Shown: piece after piece, positions 61,407 to 64,000 of the stretch
Layout of the letters: every line of letters starts with the position of its first letter
Numbering within the stretch: the first letter of the stretch is position 1
The notes under the pieces: generated by a model
The model's database searches: none
What the model was told of the DNA's origin: nothing
Seen by the model: the letters and a program-made list of their open reading frames with translations, nothing else
Program-made: the position numbers and the translations under genes
From: Streptomyces spiroverticillatus
GTDB lineage: Bacteria > Actinomycetota > Actinomycetes > Streptomycetales > Streptomycetaceae
Assembly (NCBI GenBank): GCA_014650415.1
Contig: BMUX01000012.1
Span: 130,419 to 194,418 of the forward strand
Length of the DNA stretch: 64,000 nt
Reading direction: 5' to 3'

Positions 61407-64000
61407 TCAGCAGCGTTCTTCGAGGGCGAAGGCGAAGACCTCCTCGGGCCGCAGCCGGGTCCCCTCGAACAGGGCGGTCTCGAACGCCTCGTGCCCCAGC
61501 GCCTGCCGCGCCCACCGCTCCGCCTCGTCGTGCGGCGCCCGCCAGTACGCCGAGCCGAACCAGGGGACACCGACGGTGTTCCACTCCTCCTCCGCCGCCC
61601 CCAGCAGCACCGCCGCCCGATGGCACCGGCCCTCGGCAGCCGCCAGACACCCCAGCAGGTCGACGACCATGGCCGTGCCCAGCCGGTCGCGGAAGTCCCG
61701 CTTCATGCGCAGGCACTCCCGCGCGTGCCGGGCCGCCACCACCCGCTCCCCGCAGGCCCATTCGGCGAAGGCCTGGACGTACAGGGCATAGGAGAGAGCC
61801 CACTTCTCCTCGTGCGCCCGGCAGACACTGCGCGCCTTGCGGCAGAGTTCGACCGCCTGCCCCGGCACGTCCAGGAAGACGCCCGCCAGGGCGAGTTGGG
61901 CCTGCGCCAGGATCACCATGCTGTTCGTCTCGCCGCACGCGGCGTACAGCTCCAGGGCCCGGGCCAGCAGCGACCGCGCGTGCACGGGCTCGTCGCGGAG
62001 CAGGGTGGCGGTGCCCGCCATGTGCGTGCCGTGGGCCAGCGTCATCCCGTCGCCGAGGCGCCCGGCCAGCTCCCGGCACTCCTGGGCCCGGGCGAGGCTC
62101 TCGGCTACGTCCCCGCGCAGATACGCGATCCGGCTCATCACCCACAGCGCCTTGGCGCGCTCCCGCGACGGCGCACCGGCCGCGCGCAGCGCCCGCTCCA
62201 GCCAGCGCTGCGCCTCCTCCACGTACCCGCACGCCACCCAGAACGAATACAGGGCGGCAGCCAGCCGGGCACCGGCCAGGCCCTCGTCCGGCGCGGCGAA
62301 CGAAAAGCCCAGCGCCTCGCGGAAGTTGGCGTGCTCCAGCCGCAGCCGCTCCGCCCACCGCGCCTGACCGGGGCCGAACCACTGCGCCTCGCCGCGCTCG
62401 GCCAGCGCCAGGTAGTGGTCGCGGTGCCGGCGCCGCAGTGCGGTCCGCAGGTCCGCGTCGTGGATCTGGTCGCGCCCGTACTCGCGCAGGGTTTCCAGGA
62501 GCCGGAAGCGGATGCCGGCCCCGCAGCGCTCACGGATCAGGACCGACTTGTCCACGAGACCGTCGACGAGGTCGTAGATCTCTCCGGCCGGAAGATCCTC
62601 ACCGGCGCAGACGGCCTCGGCGGCCTCCAGGTCGAAGGTGTCCGTGAACGTCGACAGCCGTACCCACAAAAGCCGTTCGTCGTCCGTGCACAGATGGAAG
62701 CTCCAGCACACCGTCGCCCGCAGCGTCTGGTGGCGGGGCAGCGCGGTGGGCCGGGCCGTCGTGAGCACCCGGAAGCGGTCGTCGAGCCGGGCCAGCAGCT
62801 GGTCGGGGTCCAGCGTCCGCAGGCGCCCGGCTGCCAGCTCGATGGCCAGCGGGATGCCGTCGAGGCGGCTGCAGATGCGGGTCACGGTCGCCCTGGTCTC
62901 CGCCGACATCGGGAACCCGCACGGCACCGCGGCCCGCGCCCGGTGCGCGAACAGGGTGACGGCCGGCGTCTCCTCGTCGGGCCCGCCCTCGCCCAGCACC
63001 CGCAACGGCGGTACGGGGACGATGCGTTCCCCGTCGACGGCCAGCGGCTGCCTGCTCGTGGCGACGACCCGCAGCCCGGTCGCGGCCCGCAGCAGGGTGT
63101 CCACCAGCACGGCGCAGGCGTGCAGCAGGTGCTCGCAGTCGTCGAGGACCAGCAGTATCTCCCGCTCCCGCAGATGCCGCACCAGCGAGGCCAGCGGAGC
63201 ACGGCCCGTCTGGTCGTGCAGGTCCAGCGCCGCGGCCACGGCGTGCGCGACGAGCCCGGGGTCCGAGAGCCCGGACAGCTCGACCAGCCACACACCGTCG
63301 CGGAAGGAGGGCTGGAGGTTCAGTGCGGCGCGCAGCCCGAGCCGCGTCTTGCCGACGCCGCCGACACCGGTGAGCGTGACGAGGCGGTGGCCGGCCAACA
63401 GCTCGCGCACACGCGCCAGTTCATGGTCGCGGCCGACGAAACTGGTCAGCTCGGTGGGCAGGTTGCCGGGCGTCCTCAATACGGCACGGCTGCTCTCCGG
63501 CTGCGGGCCCACGGCCCCCGGGCGCACCCCGGCCCCGGTGCGGGACGGGACGGCGCCGCCCCGGCGGGAGGCGTCGTCGGCTGCCGTACGGGATGCGGCG
63601 CGGGGCAGGGGAGGGGGCTCGGTGGGGTCTGCCGGGTGGGGTGTGGTGCCGGTCTCCGGGCGGAGGGCGGCATTGGTGGCGGGGTGGGGCGCGGCGCCCG
63701 GCACCGGGCGGGCTGTCGTGCCAGTGGCCGGGTGGGGCGTGGCGCCCGGCACCGGCTGGGACGCAGTGCCCGGCACCGGGCGGCGGCCTGCGCCGAGGAT
63801 CGCCGGGCGGCCCGCGCCGAGGACCGTCGGGGGGAAGGCGACCGGCGGGTCCAGGGCGGCGTCGGCGGCCAAGATCTGCTGATGCACGCGCCGCAGCTCC
63901 GCCCCCGGCTCGATGCCCAGCTCGTCCGCCAGCAGACGACGCGCCTCCTGGTAGGCCCGCAGCGCCTCGCCCTGCCGGCCACAGCGGTGCAGGGTCCGCA
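61407..64000 (-). CDS. AfsR-like regulator (BTAD / NB-ARC / TPR), 5' end outside the window
   Basis: Large signal-transduction regulator of the SARP/AfsR type; about 863 C-terminal residues are visible. The frame stays open to the window edge. First comes the end of a bacterial transcriptional activation domain (RTLHRCGRQGEALRAYQEAR, LADELGIEPGAELRRVHQQIL). Next is a Pro/Ala/Thr-rich linker of about 100 residues with repeated PVPGxxxxP and PHPAT units. Then follow the ATPase GVGGVGKTRLGL (Walker A) and ILLVLDDCEHLL (Walker B), and a long helical TPR-like region. The DNA-binding winged helix is expected outside. It may control the polysaccharide genes or something upstream; the sequence does not say. 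Confidence 0.9.
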   Translation of the reverse strand, partial: RTLHRCGRQGEALRAYQEARRLLADELGIEPGAELRRVHQQILAADAALDPPVAFPPTVLGAGRPAILGAGRRPVPGTASQPVPGATPHPATGTTARPVPGAAPHPATNAALRPETGTTPHPADPTEPPPLPRAASRTAADDASRRGGAVPSRTGAGVRPGAVGPQPESSRAVLRTPGNLPTELTSFVGRDHELARVRELLAGHRLVTLTGVGGVGKTRLGLRAALNLQPSFRDGVWLVELSGLSDPGLVAHAVAAALDLHDQTGRAPLASLVRHLREREILLVLDDCEHLLHACAVLVDTLLRAATGLRVVATSRQPLAVDGERIVPVPPLRVLGEGGPDEETPAVTLFAHRARAAVPCGFPMSAETRATVTRICSRLDGIPLAIELAAGRLRTLDPDQLLARLDDRFRVLTTARPTALPRHQTLRATVCWSFHLCTDDERLLWVRLSTFTDTFDLEAAEAVCAGEDLPAGEIYDLVDGLVDKSVLIRERCGAGIRFRLLETLREYGRDQIHDADLRTALRRRHRDHYLALAERGEAQWFGPGQARWAERLRLEHANFREALGFSFAAPDEGLAGARLAAALYSFWVACGYVEEAQRWLERALRAAGAPSRERAKALWVMSRIAYLRGDVAESLARAQECRELAGRLGDGMTLAHGTHMAGTATLLRDEPVHARSLLARALELYAACGETNSMVILAQAQLALAGVFLDVPGQAVELCRKARSVCRAHEEKWALSYALYVQAFAEWACGERVVAARHARECLRMKRDFRDRLGTAMVVDLLGCLAAAEGRCHRAAVLLGAAEEEWNTVGVPWFGSAYWRAPHDEAERWARQALGHEAFETALFEGTRLRPEEVFAFALEERC

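Overview
The window is high-GC DNA from an actinomycete, almost certainly a Streptomyces. GC-ending codons dominate, GTG and TTG starts are frequent, TTA codons are rare, and the gene families (AfsR/SARP-type regulator, CobIJ fusion, cytoplasmic and membrane PH-domain pair, many TetR/GntR/HxlR regulators) are typical of that genus. I saw no rRNA, tRNA, CRISPR array, IS element or phage genes.

Left part (1-11.7 kb): the end of an MFS transporter gene, then a small two-gene unit (a secreted small peptide and a Cys-rich protein of unknown function), then an aerobic-type cobalamin cluster. cobG-cobH-cobIJ are read leftward as one operon. cbiD and cobK diverge from an 11-bp gap. cobN is read rightward behind a clear cobalamin riboswitch. 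A 22-bp tandem repeat lies between the convergent cobK and cobIJ.

Middle part (11.7-32.4 kb): catabolic, regulatory and redox genes in small divergent units. Several promoters carry clear inverted repeats: HxlR with an NmrA-like reductase, TetR with a PH-domain pair, GntR with an exported amidohydrolase, and TetR with an NmrA-like protein. A Baeyer-Villiger monooxygenase, an alpha/beta hydrolase, an acyl-CoA synthetase, a metabolite:proton symporter and a ketosteroid-dehydrogenase-like flavoprotein look like one dispersed pathway, because the same 17-bp palindrome (TTCCC-N7-GGGAA type) precedes all four transcription units. Type II NADH dehydrogenase and a PAP2 phosphatase follow.

Right part (32.4-61.3 kb): about 29 kb of leftward genes for an exopolysaccharide, mostly overlapping by 4 bp and so probably one long transcript. 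It has an initiating sugar-phosphate transferase, an AlgD-type sugar-nucleotide dehydrogenase, glycosyltransferases, two Wzz-like proteins, a Wzx-like flippase and a Wzy-like polymerase. It also has a beta-helix lipoprotein, a heparinase II/III-type lyase, an amidotransferase of the asparagine synthase family and a bi-domain oxidoreductase. A deoxysugar module follows: cytidylyltransferase, C-methyltransferase, PIG-L deacetylase, epimerase, DUF4910, 3,5-epimerase and aminotransferase. Five genes of this cluster, and none that I noticed elsewhere in the window, carry a TTA codon, which suggests bldA control. A decayed second copy of the last aminotransferase's 3' end lies just beyond the cluster. 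The window ends inside an AfsR-like BTAD/NB-ARC/TPR regulator.
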